NCBI RefSeq assembly: GCF_024746835.1
Contig: NZ_CP080531.1
Span: forward strand, 3,224,001 to 3,288,000
DNA from: Mesorhizobium sp. AR02
GTDB lineage: Bacteria > Pseudomonadota > Alphaproteobacteria > Rhizobiales > Rhizobiaceae
Length of the DNA stretch: 64,000 nucleotides
Direction of reading: 5' to 3'
Below are positions 1 to 13,135 of the stretch, piece after piece; the first letter of the stretch is position 1, and each line of letters opens with the position of its first letter. The translations under genes were made by a program, and so were the position numbers. Under the pieces are notes generated by a model. The model was not told the DNA's origin, made no database searches, and saw only the letters and a list, made by a program, of their open reading frames with translations.

Positions 1-1
1 G

Positions 2-397
2 CGGCTCAACGAGAAATATTCCTTCGTGCATCCGGAAAACCCGGGCATCAACAAGCTGTCGCATATGCTGTGGACCGGCAAGCCGACGGTCGAAGGGGCC
101 GACGCCCGCAATGCCGTCTTCTACGGCGACAAGGCCATCGACCGCTCACCGTGCGGCACCGGCACCTCGGCGCGCATGGCGCAGCTTCATGCCAAGGGCG
201 AGCTCAAGGCCGGTGACGCCTTCGTGCATGAATCGATCATCGGCTCGCTGTTCAAGGGCAAGGTCGAAAAAGAGGTCACCGTCGCGGGCAAGCCGGCGAT
301 CATTCCCTCGATCGGCGGCTGGGCGCGCATGACCGGACTGAACACGATCTTCATCGACGACCGCGATCCGTTCGCGCATGGTTTCGTCGTCAAGTGA
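2..397 (+). CDS. 4-hydroxyproline 2-epimerase (proline racemase family), C-terminal part
   Basis: Only the last 131 codons are present; the 5' end lies outside the window. The family interconverts trans-4-hydroxy-L-proline and cis-4-hydroxy-D-proline in the cytoplasm, the first step of hydroxyproline breakdown. The visible part contains the family's second catalytic-cysteine signature, DRSPCGTGTSA, near base 155, and the usual C-terminal IGG-WA--TG and DDRDPF-HGF blocks. The stop codon overlaps the end of the convergent LysR gene by 8 bp. Separation from plain proline racemase or 3-hydroxyproline dehydratase needs the missing N-terminal half; the epimerase is preferred because of the Cys in PCGTGT and overall resemblance. 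Confidence 0.85.
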   Translation, partial: RLNEKYSFVHPENPGINKLSHMLWTGKPTVEGADARNAVFYGDKAIDRSPCGTGTSARMAQLHAKGELKAGDAFVHESIIGSLFKGKVEKEVTVAGKPAIIPSIGGWARMTGLNTIFIDDRDPFAHGFVVK

Positions 398-1292
398 TAT
401 CGGCAGGCCGCTGATCATTAGCATCGACCGAGATCGCACGGCGAAACCAGTCGGCGAAGGTGAGCGCGGCGGGCGAGGCATCCACCGACATCGTCAGAAA
501 ATAGCTCTTGTCGCGGTTGGTCGAGATATCGGACAGAACCATCAGGTCGCCGCGCTTCAGTTCGTCCCGAAAGACGTCGACGGGACAAAGCGCCACGCCG
601 TGACCGGCAATGACCGCTGTCGCAAGAATGTTGAAGTCGGCGAAGACAGGTCCGTTGCCGACATCGACATTGGCCAGTCCGGCCTCGGAGAACCACTCAC
701 TCCAGCCCTGCCGGTTCTCGTCATGCAACAGGTCCGCGGCAGCGATCCCCGAAGGGGTACGCAGCTGCTTGCCAGCCAGATAATGCGGGCTGCACACCGG
801 CCGGTTGAGGCGTGAAAACAGTTTGAGGCTGGTGACGCCAGGCGTCGGATCGGCTCCGAGGGTGATCAGCACATCGTTCTCGTCGTCTCCGAGCCTGTCC
901 TCGGCTTTGGCATAAGCGACCCGCATGCCGATACCGGGATGGCTGGCGGTGAAGTCCGGCAGGCGAGGCACCAGCCAGCGGCTGGCGATGGACGGTATGC
1001 AGCCTACGGACAGCGTCACTGATGCCGCATTGCGGCGGATGCGTCGGCATGTGGCGCCAAGCTCGGCAAGGGCGCCGCTCGCCGAGGCCTGTAGAATGAC
1101 CCCAGCGTCCGTCAGCCGCACCTTGCGCGCGCCGCGGTGGAACAGAGGCACGCCCAGCCACTCTTCCAGCCGTCTGATCTGGTGGCTTATGGCCGGATGC
1201 GTGACATGCAGTTCTTCGCCGGCAGCCGAAAAACTCAAATGGCGTGCAGCAGCCTCGAAAGCGCGTATGGCGTTCAGCGGGACATATTCCAT
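390..1292 (-). CDS. LysR family transcriptional regulator (GcvA-like)
   Basis: A 300-residue LysR protein. Residues 1-65 form the winged helix-turn-helix ([20 protein letters not shown], then [16 protein letters not shown]), followed by the periplasmic-binding-protein-like effector domain starting at about residue 90 ([18 protein letters not shown]), typical of the GcvA/AmpR branch. It is convergent with the hydroxyproline epimerase gene and divergent from ectC, so either could be its target. A perfect palindrome covers its start codon, suggesting autoregulation. The ligand cannot be read from the sequence. The ATG at 1292 is the natural start because the HTH begins only six residues later. 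Confidence 0.9.
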   Translation of the reverse strand: MEYVPLNAIRAFEAAARHLSFSAAGEELHVTHPAISHQIRRLEEWLGVPLFHRGARKVRLTDAGVILQASASGALAELGATCRRIRRNAASVTLSVGCIPSIASRWLVPRLPDFTASHPGIGMRVAYAKAEDRLGDDENDVLITLGADPTPGVTSLKLFSRLNRPVCSPHYLAGKQLRTPSGIAAADLLHDENRQGWSEWFSEAGLANVDVGNGPVFADFNILATAVIAGHGVALCPVDVFRDELKRGDLMVLSDISTNRDKSYFLTMSVDASPAALTFADWFRRAISVDANDQRPADIT

Positions 1293-1297
1293 ATGTC
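1281..1297. promoter_or_regulatory. Palindrome over the lysR start codon
   Basis: GACATAT-TCC-ATATGTC is a perfect inverted repeat with 7-bp arms. Its centre lies on the start codon of the leftward LysR gene, and it is 158 bp upstream of the ectC start. A further CATATG lies at 1309-1314. LysR proteins bind interrupted dyads of this size in divergent promoters, so an autoregulatory operator is a reasonable inference; binding is not shown. Confidence 0.45.
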
Positions 1298-1454
1298 AAA
1301 TTTACTAACATATGAGATGAGAAGCAATCATTTGAACGCCCGGAAATCCTGCGGCATTGCTGTGGCCGGTCAGGAGTTTCCAGCGAAAATGCCGCTAAGC
1401 TCGGGCTATTTCGTGGAACCCTCCTACCGCAACGGTATTCGCAGGGAAGAAAAT

Positions 1455-1841
1455 ATGTTCACCAGACAATTGGCTGATGTAGAAAAATCTGACTTCTTCG
1501 TGGATTGGGGCAATGGCACCAGCCACCGCCTGCTGACAAAGCAGGACGGGATGGGCTTCACCGTCTGTCACACTGTCGTGCGCGCCGGCAGCGAATCGCG
1601 GCTGCAGTATCGGCGGCATTTCGAGGCCTGCTACTGCATCGCCGGTGCTGGTGAGGTCGAAGACATGTCCGGTGCGGTGCATCGCATTGAGCCCGGCACG
1701 ATCTATGTGCTCGACGAACATGACGAGCATTATCTGCGTGCCGACGCTGCAAGCGACATGATCCTGGTCAGTGTCTTCAATCCTCCCCTTCAGGGCACCG
1801 AGCGGCATGCGCTGAGCGAGGACGGGGGATCAGCGTACTGA
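1455..1841 (+). CDS. ectC: Ectoine synthase-like protein, orphan
   Basis: A 128-residue cupin with the EctC family blocks along its length. EctC cyclises N-gamma-acetyl-diaminobutyrate to ectoine, an osmoprotectant. The metal-ligand positions known from EctC structures are all present: Glu57 in HFEACYCI, Tyr84 in GTIYVLD and His92 in EHDEHYLR. The ATG at 1455 is preceded by AGGGAAG and gives the family's normal N-terminus; longer in-frame starts upstream would add unrelated residues. No ectA, ectB or ectD is in the window, so the protein cannot make ectoine from aspartate semialdehyde by itself. It may use an acquired or degraded precursor, run the reaction backwards, or have another substrate. 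The gene is divergent from a LysR gene and followed by a racemase-family relic. Confidence 0.85.
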   Translation: MFTRQLADVEKSDFFVDWGNGTSHRLLTKQDGMGFTVCHTVVRAGSESRLQYRRHFEACYCIAGAGEVEDMSGAVHRIEPGTIYVLDEHDEHYLRADAASDMILVSVFNPPLQGTERHALSEDGGSAY

Positions 1842-1847
1842 TCCGGA

Positions 1848-1963
1848 GTGGGGCAATTCTCCTCGATCGGCAGCCAGACAGGCACAGTCGCTCGAATGCG
1901 ATCCTCGTCGACGAGCGCGATCCATTCGAGCATGGCTTTGAGGTCAGCCAGGAGGAATCCTGA
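1848..1963 (+). pseudogene. Relic of a proline racemase-family gene (C-terminus)
   Basis: Just after ectC, about 115 bp resemble the last 30 codons of the epimerase gene at 2-397. SSIG is readable in one frame at 1860-1871, and after a frame change ILVDERDPFEHGFEV is readable from 1901, ending at a TGA at 1961-1963. The matching end of the intact gene reads IFIDDRDPFAHGF. The two parts are out of frame and no start exists, so this is a decayed fragment and not a gene. Confidence 0.65.
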
Positions 1964-2287
1964 CCTTAGGGAAAGGAGTGTGGCGAAAAAACGAACCGTG
2001 TCAGGAACGCAACGATTCTTCTTATCACCTAATTTTGACGGCGATTTCTTCGAAACGGGGCGCATGATACAGCCGAATCGTCAAAGACATTGCGTTATGC
2101 CAATGATAGGGTCCGCGATAGTCCAGGGGTCGGGTGCAAAAAACGGGCGGTCGAAACGACGTGAATCGGAAACACGCGGGGCGGTCAAAAAAATCACGTT
2201 GCAATCCGGGCTCGAAACTTTACGACTAGGGGAAATACGAAAAGGAATGCGTCTGCATGGGCGACATTCTAGGGGAGCCACGTACAC
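1964..2287. other. Intergenic region upstream of the liv operon
   Basis: About 320 bp without a credible reading frame, less GC-rich than the flanking genes. It must hold the livH promoter. AGGGGAG at about 2270 is the ribosome binding site for the ATG at 2288. I see no terminator or convincing -35/-10 pair. Confidence 0.5.
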
Positions 2288-3190
2288 ATGCAGTATTTTG
2301 TCCAGCAGCTTATCAATGGGCTGACGCTGGGATCGATCTATGGGCTGATCGCGATCGGCTACACGATGGTCTACGGCATCATTGGCATGATCAACTTCGC
2401 CCATGGCGATATCTTCATGGTGGGCGCCTTCGCGGCGCTGATCGTTTTCCTAATCCTGACGTCGCTGTTTTATTCGGTGCCCGTGGTCATCGCGCTGCTG
2501 ATCATGATGATCGTGGCGATGCTGCTGACCAGCCTCTACAATTGGACGATCGAGAAGGTGGCCTACCGGCCGCTGCGCGGTTCGTTCCGGCTGGCGCCGC
2601 TGATCACCGCCATCGGCATGTCGATCGCGCTGTCGAATTTCGTCCAGGTGACGCAGGGCCCGCGCAACAAGCCGATCCCGCCGATGGTGTCGACGGTCTA
2701 CAGCATCGACGGTGTCAGCGTGTCGCTGAAGCAGATCATCATCGTCATCGTCACCGCGCTGCTGCTGGCGGTGTTCTGGTACCTGGTCAACAGGACCTCG
2801 CTTGGCCGCGCCCAGCGCGCCTGCGAACAGGACCGCAAGATGGCGGCGCTGCTCGGTATCGATGTCGACCGCACCATCTCGATCACCTTCATCATGGGCG
2901 CCGCCCTTGCTGCCGTCGCCGGCACGCTGTTCCTGATGTATTACGGCGTCGTTGCCTTCTCCGACGGTTTCACACCTGGTGTGAAAGCCTTCACGGCGGC
3001 GGTGCTCGGCGGCATCGGCTCACTGCCGGGTGCCGTGCTCGGCGGGCTGTTGATCGGCTTCATCGAGAGCATGTGGTCGGCGTATTTCTCGATCGACTAC
3101 AAGGACGTCGCGGCGTTCTCGATCCTGGCGATCGTGCTGATCTTCCTGCCTTCCGGCATTCTGGGCCGGCCAGAAGTCGAAAAGGTCTGA
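2288..3190 (+). CDS. livH: Branched-chain amino acid ABC transporter permease LivH
   Basis: A 300-residue inner-membrane permease of the LivH type. The N-terminus ([25 protein letters not shown]) and the following [10 protein letters not shown] block are family hallmarks, and about eight hydrophobic segments follow. With LivM it forms the channel of a high-affinity importer for leucine, isoleucine, valine and often other amino acids. It is the first gene of an operon; its stop is four bases before the livM start. The ATG at 2288 has AGGGGAG about 10 bases upstream. Actual substrate range cannot be read from the permease. Confidence 0.95.
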   Translation: MQYFVQQLINGLTLGSIYGLIAIGYTMVYGIIGMINFAHGDIFMVGAFAALIVFLILTSLFYSVPVVIALLIMMIVAMLLTSLYNWTIEKVAYRPLRGSFRLAPLITAIGMSIALSNFVQVTQGPRNKPIPPMVSTVYSIDGVSVSLKQIIIVIVTALLLAVFWYLVNRTSLGRAQRACEQDRKMAALLGIDVDRTISITFIMGAALAAVAGTLFLMYYGVVAFSDGFTPGVKAFTAAVLGGIGSLPGAVLGGLLIGFIESMWSAYFSIDYKDVAAFSILAIVLIFLPSGILGRPEVEKV

Positions 3191-3194
3191 GATC

Positions 3195-4789
<1,595 letters not shown>

Positions 4790-4790
<1 letters not shown>

Positions 4791-6325
4791 TGAACGTGAG
4801 CTCGATTCAGGGAACCAATCCGGGCATGAACGACGCTATCCTGCAAGTCGAACATCTGTCGATGAAGTTCGGCGGCCTGGTCGCCATCGGCGATCTGTCC
4901 TTCGCCGCCAGGCGCGGCGAGATCACGGCGCTGATCGGCCCCAATGGCGCCGGCAAGACCACCGTGTTCAACTGCATCACCGGCTTCTACAAGCCGTCGG
5001 AAGGCATGATCACGCTCAACCGGAACGATGGCACGAGCTTCCTGCTTGAGCGATTGCCCAACCATGAGATCCCGGCGCGTGCCAAGGTGGCGCGCACCTT
5101 CCAGAACATCCGCCTGTTCTCCGGCATGACGCTCTTGGAGAACCTGCTGGTCGCTCAGCACAACAAGCTGATGAAGGCATCGGGCTATACGATCCTGGGG
5201 CTGTTCGGCTTCAGCGGCTACCGCAAGGCCTCGGCCGAATCGGTGGAGCTTGCCAGGCACTGGCTGGAGAAGGCCGATCTCATTGACCGCGCCGACGATC
5301 CGGCTGGCGACCTGCCCTATGGCGCACAGCGGCGTCTCGAGATTGCACGCGCCATGTGCACCGGGCCAGAGCTTCTGTGCCTCGACGAGCCGGCAGCCGG
5401 CCTCAATCCGAAGGAATCAGCGGCGCTCAACGAACTGCTGATCGACATCAAGAATACATCAGGCGCCTCGATCCTGCTGATCGAGCACGACATGTCTGTG
5501 GTCATGCAGATTTCCGACCATGTCGTGGTGCTGGAATATGGCCGCAAGATTTCCGACGGCAGTCCGCAGTCGGTGCGCACCGATCCGCGCGTCATTGCCG
5601 CCTATCTCGGCGTCGACGACGAGGAGGTCGAGACCGTGCTGACCGAAGTCGGCGACGAAGACGTCATCGAGCAGCTCGACATAGGGCCGGATGCCGCGCA
5701 TGGCCCGGGGACATCGTCGTCATACCTGGCCGGACCGGTGAGCGACACGGTTGGACACAGCGAGGGCGAGCGCGTCACGGTGTCGAAAGGCGCCTCGAAG
5801 GCAGCGCAGGTCGACGCCCGCGCGGCCACTGTGGCCAGCAAGCCTGTCGCCGGAAAGCCGGCTGCGCCGGTCAAGCCGGCGGCGAAAGCGGCACCGAAGA
5901 AAACGCCCGCCAAGGCGCCCGCGGCAAAGGCTGAAGGCATTTCGAACCGCCTCGCCGCCCCCCGCGGCGGCAAGGCCGACAATTTGACCCGCATCAAGGG
6001 CATCGGCACCGTCAACGAGAAGAAGCTCAACGAACACGGTATCTTCCACTTCGACCAGATCGGCGCCTGGAAGAAGGCCGATGTCGAGGCGGCCGAAGCC
6101 TATCTCGCCTTTGACGGACGCATCGCGCGCGAGGAATGGGTCAAGCAGGCCAAGCTGCTCGGTCAGGGCAAGGATACGGAATTCTCGCGCCGCGTCGACG
6201 CGGGCAAGGTGGCGACCAGCCATGCTTCAGCAAAGACTGCCAGTCCAGCTTCGAAGACCGCAAATGCGGCTTCGGGGAAGGCCGCGGCCAAACCTGTGTC
6301 GAGCAAGCGTGGACGGGGCAAATAA
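4790..6325 (+). CDS. livG: Liv ABC transporter ATPase LivG with extra C-terminal HhH-like domain
   Basis: A 511-residue protein, twice the usual 255-290. Residues 14-280 form a complete LivG ATPase: Walker A GPNGAGKTT, signature LPYGAQRR, Walker B LLCLDEP, D-loop GLNP and switch IEHDM. After about residue 285 comes an acidic stretch, then a Lys/Ala/Pro-rich linker (about 325-385), then a compact domain (about 390-455) beginning DNLTRIKGIGTVNEKKLNEHG, which resembles the H3TH/helix-hairpin-helix-like domain found at the C-terminus of some rhizobial proteins such as NuoE. A Ser/Ala/Lys-rich tail follows. The extension is in frame and clean. The start overlaps the livM stop (TGATG); the livF start overlaps its stop. 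The role of the extra domain is unknown. Confidence 0.93.
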
Positions 6326-7053
6326 TGGCCGGGACAACGCTGCTCGATATCAAGGGCGTACAGACTTACTACGGTAACATCCGAGCCTTGAACGGGGTCG
6401 ATGTCACCGTCAAGGAGGGCGAGATCGTGGCGCTGATCGGCGCCAACGGCGCCGGCAAATCGACGCTGATGATGACTATTTTCGGGGCACCGCGCGCCCG
6501 CACGGGCACCATCACCTTCGCCGGCACCGACATCACCCAGTTGCCGACGCACGAGATCGCGCGCATGCGCATCGCCCAGTCGCCGGAAGGTCGCCGTATC
6601 TTCCCGCGCATGACGGTGATGGAAAATCTGCAGATGGGCGCCAGCCTCGATAACCTCAAGCACTATGACGAGGACGTCGAGAAGGTGTTCACGCTGTTCC
6701 CGCGGCTGAAGGAGCGCATCGCCCAGCGCGGCGGCACGCTGTCGGGCGGCGAGCAGCAGATGCTGTCGATCGGACGCGCACTGATGGCGCGGCCGAAGCT
6801 ACTTCTGCTCGACGAGCCGTCGCTGGGCCTGGCGCCGCTGATCGTCAAGCAGATCTTCGACGCCATCCGCGAGTTGAACCGCACGCAAGGGCTGACCGTG
6901 TTCCTGGTCGAGCAGAACGCGTTCGGCGCGCTGAAGCTCGCCACGCGCGGCTATGTCATGGTCAACGGCAATGTGACGATGAGCGGCACCGGCAAGGAAC
7001 TGCTCGCCAATCCCGAAGTGCGCGCCGCCTATCTCGAAGGCGGACATCACTGA
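6325..7053 (+). CDS. livF: Liv ABC transporter ATPase LivF
   Basis: A 242-residue ATPase of normal length with Walker A GANGAGKST, signature LSGGEQQM, Walker B LLLLDEPSLGLAP and switch region VEQNA, all in LivF form. It pairs with LivG on the cytoplasmic face of LivHM. The ATG at 6325 overlaps the livG stop by one base (TAATG) and gives the standard N-terminus (LLDIKGVQTYYGNIRALNGV). Unlike LivG it has no C-terminal extension. Confidence 0.95.
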   Translation: MAGTTLLDIKGVQTYYGNIRALNGVDVTVKEGEIVALIGANGAGKSTLMMTIFGAPRARTGTITFAGTDITQLPTHEIARMRIAQSPEGRRIFPRMTVMENLQMGASLDNLKHYDEDVEKVFTLFPRLKERIAQRGGTLSGGEQQMLSIGRALMARPKLLLLDEPSLGLAPLIVKQIFDAIRELNRTQGLTVFLVEQNAFGALKLATRGYVMVNGNVTMSGTGKELLANPEVRAAYLEGGHH

Positions 7054-7069
7054 GTTCAGGAGTCTTCCC

Positions 7070-7417
7070 ATGCAAGGCATTCTCTACGAGGAACCGTCGA
7101 TCTGGCAGTTCTTCTTCGTCACTTGCCTGCTCGGCGGCTGGGCGGCCTGGATGACCGGCAAGGCCAGCGCCCAGACATGGCGCAGCTTCATCCATCTGTT
7201 CGCCTATCTGCTCGGGCTCGGCATCGGCATCCGCTTCATCCATCACGCGCTGTTCGACGGCACGATGTTCTCGCTGCATTACTATATCGTCGACACCATC
7301 GTGCTGATGATACTGGGCTTCGTCGGCTATCAATACACACGAACCAACCAGATGGTCACACAGTATAATTGGCTCTACGAAAGAGCTTCAATCTTGAGCT
7401 GGAAACCGAAAGGTTGA
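7070..7417 (+). CDS. Small membrane protein of the liv operon (DUF6867-like)
   Basis: A 115-residue protein with three or four hydrophobic segments (about residues 10-28, 42-58, 70-93) and a short charged tail. It sits 16 bp after livF and 137 bp before livJ on the same strand, inside the transporter operon. I believe it is the uncharacterised alphaproteobacterial family DUF6867, which recurs in this position, but the family number is from memory. It has no ATPase, binding-protein or enzyme motif. A role in assembly or regulation of the Liv importer is inference from location only. Confidence 0.75.
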   Translation: MQGILYEEPSIWQFFFVTCLLGGWAAWMTGKASAQTWRSFIHLFAYLLGLGIGIRFIHHALFDGTMFSLHYYIVDTIVLMILGFVGYQYTRTNQMVTQYNWLYERASILSWKPKG

Positions 7418-7497
7418 CGTTCATCATTAACGCCGCGTCAGGGATGAATCGGCGTGACAAGTGCCTGAAAATCGGCAAACTATGCTTTCTGCGATAA

Positions 7498-7536
7498 GGG
7501 TGGGCATCGCATGAAAGCTTCATCCACGCCCACTCC
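7498..7536 (+). promoter_or_regulatory. Hairpin in the livJ leader
   Basis: GTGGGC (7500-7505) pairs with GCCCAC (7528-7533), and an inner dyad ATGAA-AGC-TTCAT (7511-7523) lies in the loop. The structure ends 18 bases before the livJ start codon. It lacks a T-run, so it is more likely an mRNA-stabilising or regulatory leader structure than a terminator. It could raise livJ expression above that of the upstream membrane genes, as stem-loops often do for binding proteins. Confidence 0.45.
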
Positions 7537-7554
7537 GTTAATGGGAGCGTTTAA

Positions 7555-8670
7555 ATGAAAAAGTCACTTTTGTCCGCCGTGGCCCTGACCGCGCTCGTCG
7601 CGTTCGGCGGCAACGCGTGGGCTGATGTAATGTTCGGCGTTGCCGGTCCGATCACCGGTCCGAACGCGGCCTTCGGCGCACAGCTGCAGAAGGGCGCCGA
7701 GGCGGCCGTTGCCGAGATCAATGCCAAGGGCGGCATCAATGGCGAGCAGATCAAGCTCGAAGTCGGCGACGACGTCTCCGATCCGAAGCAAGGTATCTCG
7801 GTTGCCAACAAGTTCGTCGGCGACGGCGTCAAGTTCGTGATCGGCCACTTCAACTCGGGCGTGTCGATCCCGGCGTCGGAAGTCTACGCTGAAAACAACA
7901 TCGTCGAAATCACGCCGGCCGCGACCAACCCGAAGTTCACCGAGCGTGGCCTGTGGAACGTGTTCCGCACCTGCGGACGCGACGACCAGCAGGGTAGCAT
8001 CGCCGGCGCCTATATCGCCGCGAATTTCAAGGATGCCAAGGTCGCCGTCGTGCATGACAAGACCCCTTATGGCCAGGGCCTTGCCGACGAAACCAAGAAG
8101 GCGATGAATGCCGCCGGCGTCAAAGAAGTCATGTATGAAGGCATCAATGTCGGCGACAAGGACTTCTCGGCACTGATCGCCAAGATGAAGGAAGCCGGCG
8201 TCACCCTGATCTACTGGGGTGGCCTGCACACCGAAGCCGGCCTGATCATCCGCCAGTCCGCGGACCAGGGCCTCAAGGCAACGATGATGTCGGGTGACGG
8301 CATCGTGACCGACGAACTTGCCGCGATCGCGGGCGACGCCGTCGCCGGTACACTCAACACGTTCGGACCCGATCCGCGCCTGATCCCGGCCAACAAGGAA
8401 CTCGTCGAGAAGTTCCGTGCGCAGGGCTTCGAGCCGGAAGCCTATACGCTCTATGCTTACGCCGCCGTGCAGGTGGTCGCCGAAGCGGCCGCCGCCGCCA
8501 AGACGAACGACCCGCAGGCCGTTGCCAAGGCAATGCATGAAAGCGGTCCGTTCGCGACCGTTCTGGGCGACCTCGCCTATGACGCCAAGGGCGACCCGAA
8601 GCTGCCGGGCTACATCATGTACGAGTGGAAGAAGAAGGACGACGGAAAGTATTCCTGGTTCCCGAAATAA
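7555..8670 (+). CDS. livJ: Branched-chain amino acid ABC transporter substrate-binding protein
   Basis: A 371-residue periplasmic binding protein of the Leu/Ile/Val (type I) family. A Sec signal peptide covers about residues 1-23 (cut after AWA), followed by [33 protein letters not shown] and the ligand-site block [17 protein letters not shown]. It delivers ligand to LivHM. It is last in the operon, 137 bp behind the small membrane protein, with a structured leader and GGGAG as ribosome binding site, and it is followed by a strong terminator. Such proteins can bind leucine, valine, GABA or other ligands. Confidence 0.95.
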   Translation: MKKSLLSAVALTALVAFGGNAWADVMFGVAGPITGPNAAFGAQLQKGAEAAVAEINAKGGINGEQIKLEVGDDVSDPKQGISVANKFVGDGVKFVIGHFNSGVSIPASEVYAENNIVEITPAATNPKFTERGLWNVFRTCGRDDQQGSIAGAYIAANFKDAKVAVVHDKTPYGQGLADETKKAMNAAGVKEVMYEGINVGDKDFSALIAKMKEAGVTLIYWGGLHTEAGLIIRQSADQGLKATMMSGDGIVTDELAAIAGDAVAGTLNTFGPDPRLIPANKELVEKFRAQGFEPEAYTLYAYAAVQVVAEAAAAAKTNDPQAVAKAMHESGPFATVLGDLAYDAKGDPKLPGYIMYEWKKKDDGKYSWFPK

Positions 8671-8699
8671 GCTGCTCTGACAGTCCTGATATCGATGAT

Positions 8700-8729
8700 G
8701 CCCGGCGCCTTGCGCCGGGCATTTTCTTT
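8700..8729 (+). terminator. Rho-independent terminator of the liv operon
   Basis: A perfect 9-bp stem, GCCCGGCGC (8700-8708) with GCGCCGGGC (8712-8720), a three-base loop and then ATTTTCTTT. It starts 30 bases after the livJ stop codon. Confidence 0.9.
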
Positions 8730-8817
8730 GGCCCGTTCCGGCGGCCGATGCTCTTCCTTCCCCGGCTCCCCAAAAGTGACCTCGGTTTTGGGAGAACGGC
8801 ATGGATAAAACCAAGAC

Positions 8818-8859
8818 TAAAGCGCGTCGCAGGGATCCGTTTCAACGCGACGGGCTTTA
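8818..8859. repeat. Intergenic palindromic repeat
   Basis: TAAAGCGCGTCGC (8818-8830) pairs with CGACGGGCTTTA at the right end (12 of 13 positions). It lies in the 377-bp gap between livJ and pyc. Similar dyads built on GCGCGTCGC are scattered in rhizobial intergenic DNA, so it is probably a dispersed repeat and not a local control site. Confidence 0.55.
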
Positions 8860-8943
8860 GCGGCGAGATCGCATCCAGGATCGAAATTGTCGCCCTTGTT
8901 CCGTCCGTTCGGGCTGAGGCGTGCGAGTGTTGGCCGGATAATT

Positions 8944-8963
8944 GATTTAAATCGGTTTAAATC
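8944..8963. promoter_or_regulatory. Tandem ATTTAAATC motif upstream of pyc
   Basis: GATTTAAATC (8944-8953) and GGTTTAAATC (8954-8963) are direct repeats exactly 10 bp apart, and the first is itself a perfect palindrome. They lie about 85 bp upstream of the pyc start in AT-rich DNA within the gap 8671-9047. Two sites one helical turn apart suggest a regulator binding site in the pyc promoter. The rest of this gap holds the liv terminator, one palindromic repeat and nothing else I recognise. Confidence 0.4.
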
Positions 8964-9047
8964 AGCGTTGATTTTGTTTGCACTGCAGCATTTTCACGCT
9001 AATCATTGCACCGATTTCCCGTCCCTTCCGCTGCTGGAGCCCAGTCC

Positions 9048-12506
<3,459 letters not shown>

Positions 12507-12670
12507 GCGCCCGCAAAGAACGGGCAGGCTGTCGGCTTCTGTCGGCAGCCCGTGGTGAGCTGTTCGATAACAGCTTGACCCGCCGCCGCCGGTCGGGCAT
12601 CGAACCGGCTCAAATTTGCCGCCGTCTCTCCCCGAGTCGCGGCACGGAACCAATTTTTTTGGAGAAAAAC

Positions 12671-12931
12671 ATGGCCGACGATATCACCGAGACCAGCCAG
12701 ACTGTTGCCGCCGGCCAGCTGCGTGCCCTCATCGAGCGCATCGAGCGGCTCGAGGAAGAAAAGAAGACGATCGCCGACGACATCAAGGAAGTTTTCGCCG
12801 AGGCCAAGGGCACCGGCTTCGACACCAAGGCGATCCGCACCATCATCCGGCTGCGCAAGAAGGACCAGGCCGAGCGCCAGGAAGAGGATGCCATCCTCGA
12901 TCTGTACATGGCCGCGCTCGGCATGGAATAA
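12671..12931 (+). CDS. gapR: GapR-like DNA-binding protein (DUF2312)
   Basis: An 86-residue protein of the DUF2312/UPF0335 family, whose Caulobacter member GapR binds overtwisted DNA and supports replication and transcription. The family pattern is clear: [20 protein letters not shown] forms the first coiled-coil helix, followed by [16 protein letters not shown] and the C-terminal helix [14 protein letters not shown]. The ATG at 12671 follows GGAGAAAAAC. It stands alone between pyc and a 169-bp inverted-repeat element that begins just after its stop codon. Confidence 0.9.
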   Translation: MADDITETSQTVAAGQLRALIERIERLEEEKKTIADDIKEVFAEAKGTGFDTKAIRTIIRLRKKDQAERQEEDAILDLYMAALGME

Positions 12932-12932
12932 A

Positions 12933-13101
12933 GAGACTGTCTGGAAATTCTACTCCGGTGGCCATCTGATGGCGTTTTCTGCGCTTCCCCGTTCTACTGC
13001 GGCGGCGCAGTAGAACTGAGCTCACGTACTTAAGTACGCTCCGCTACGGTTCTCGAAACCACCACCATATGACTCGCCAGAGCGAATTTCGAAACAGCCT
13101 C
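12933..13101. repeat. 169-bp inverted-repeat element, copy A
   Basis: The ends are 18-bp imperfect inverted repeats (GAGACTGTCTGGAAATTC on the left; the complement of the right end is GAGGCTGTTTCGAAATTC; 15 of 18 match). Inside are a GTTCTACTGC/GCAGTAGAAC hairpin and the perfect palindrome CGTACTTAAGTACG. A second copy in the same orientation lies at 51528-51695. It begins one base after the gapR stop. It encodes nothing credible; a MITE-like or REP-like mobile element is likely. Confidence 0.8.
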
Positions 13102-13135
13102 GGCCTGAGCGTGATGCTGGAGCGGGCATCGAACC

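Noticed and set aside
1137..1454. N-terminal extension of ectC by about 106 residues
   Set aside because: The extension covers the lysR start region and promoter, shows no similarity to EctC, and ATG 1455 has a good ribosome binding site and the family's normal start.
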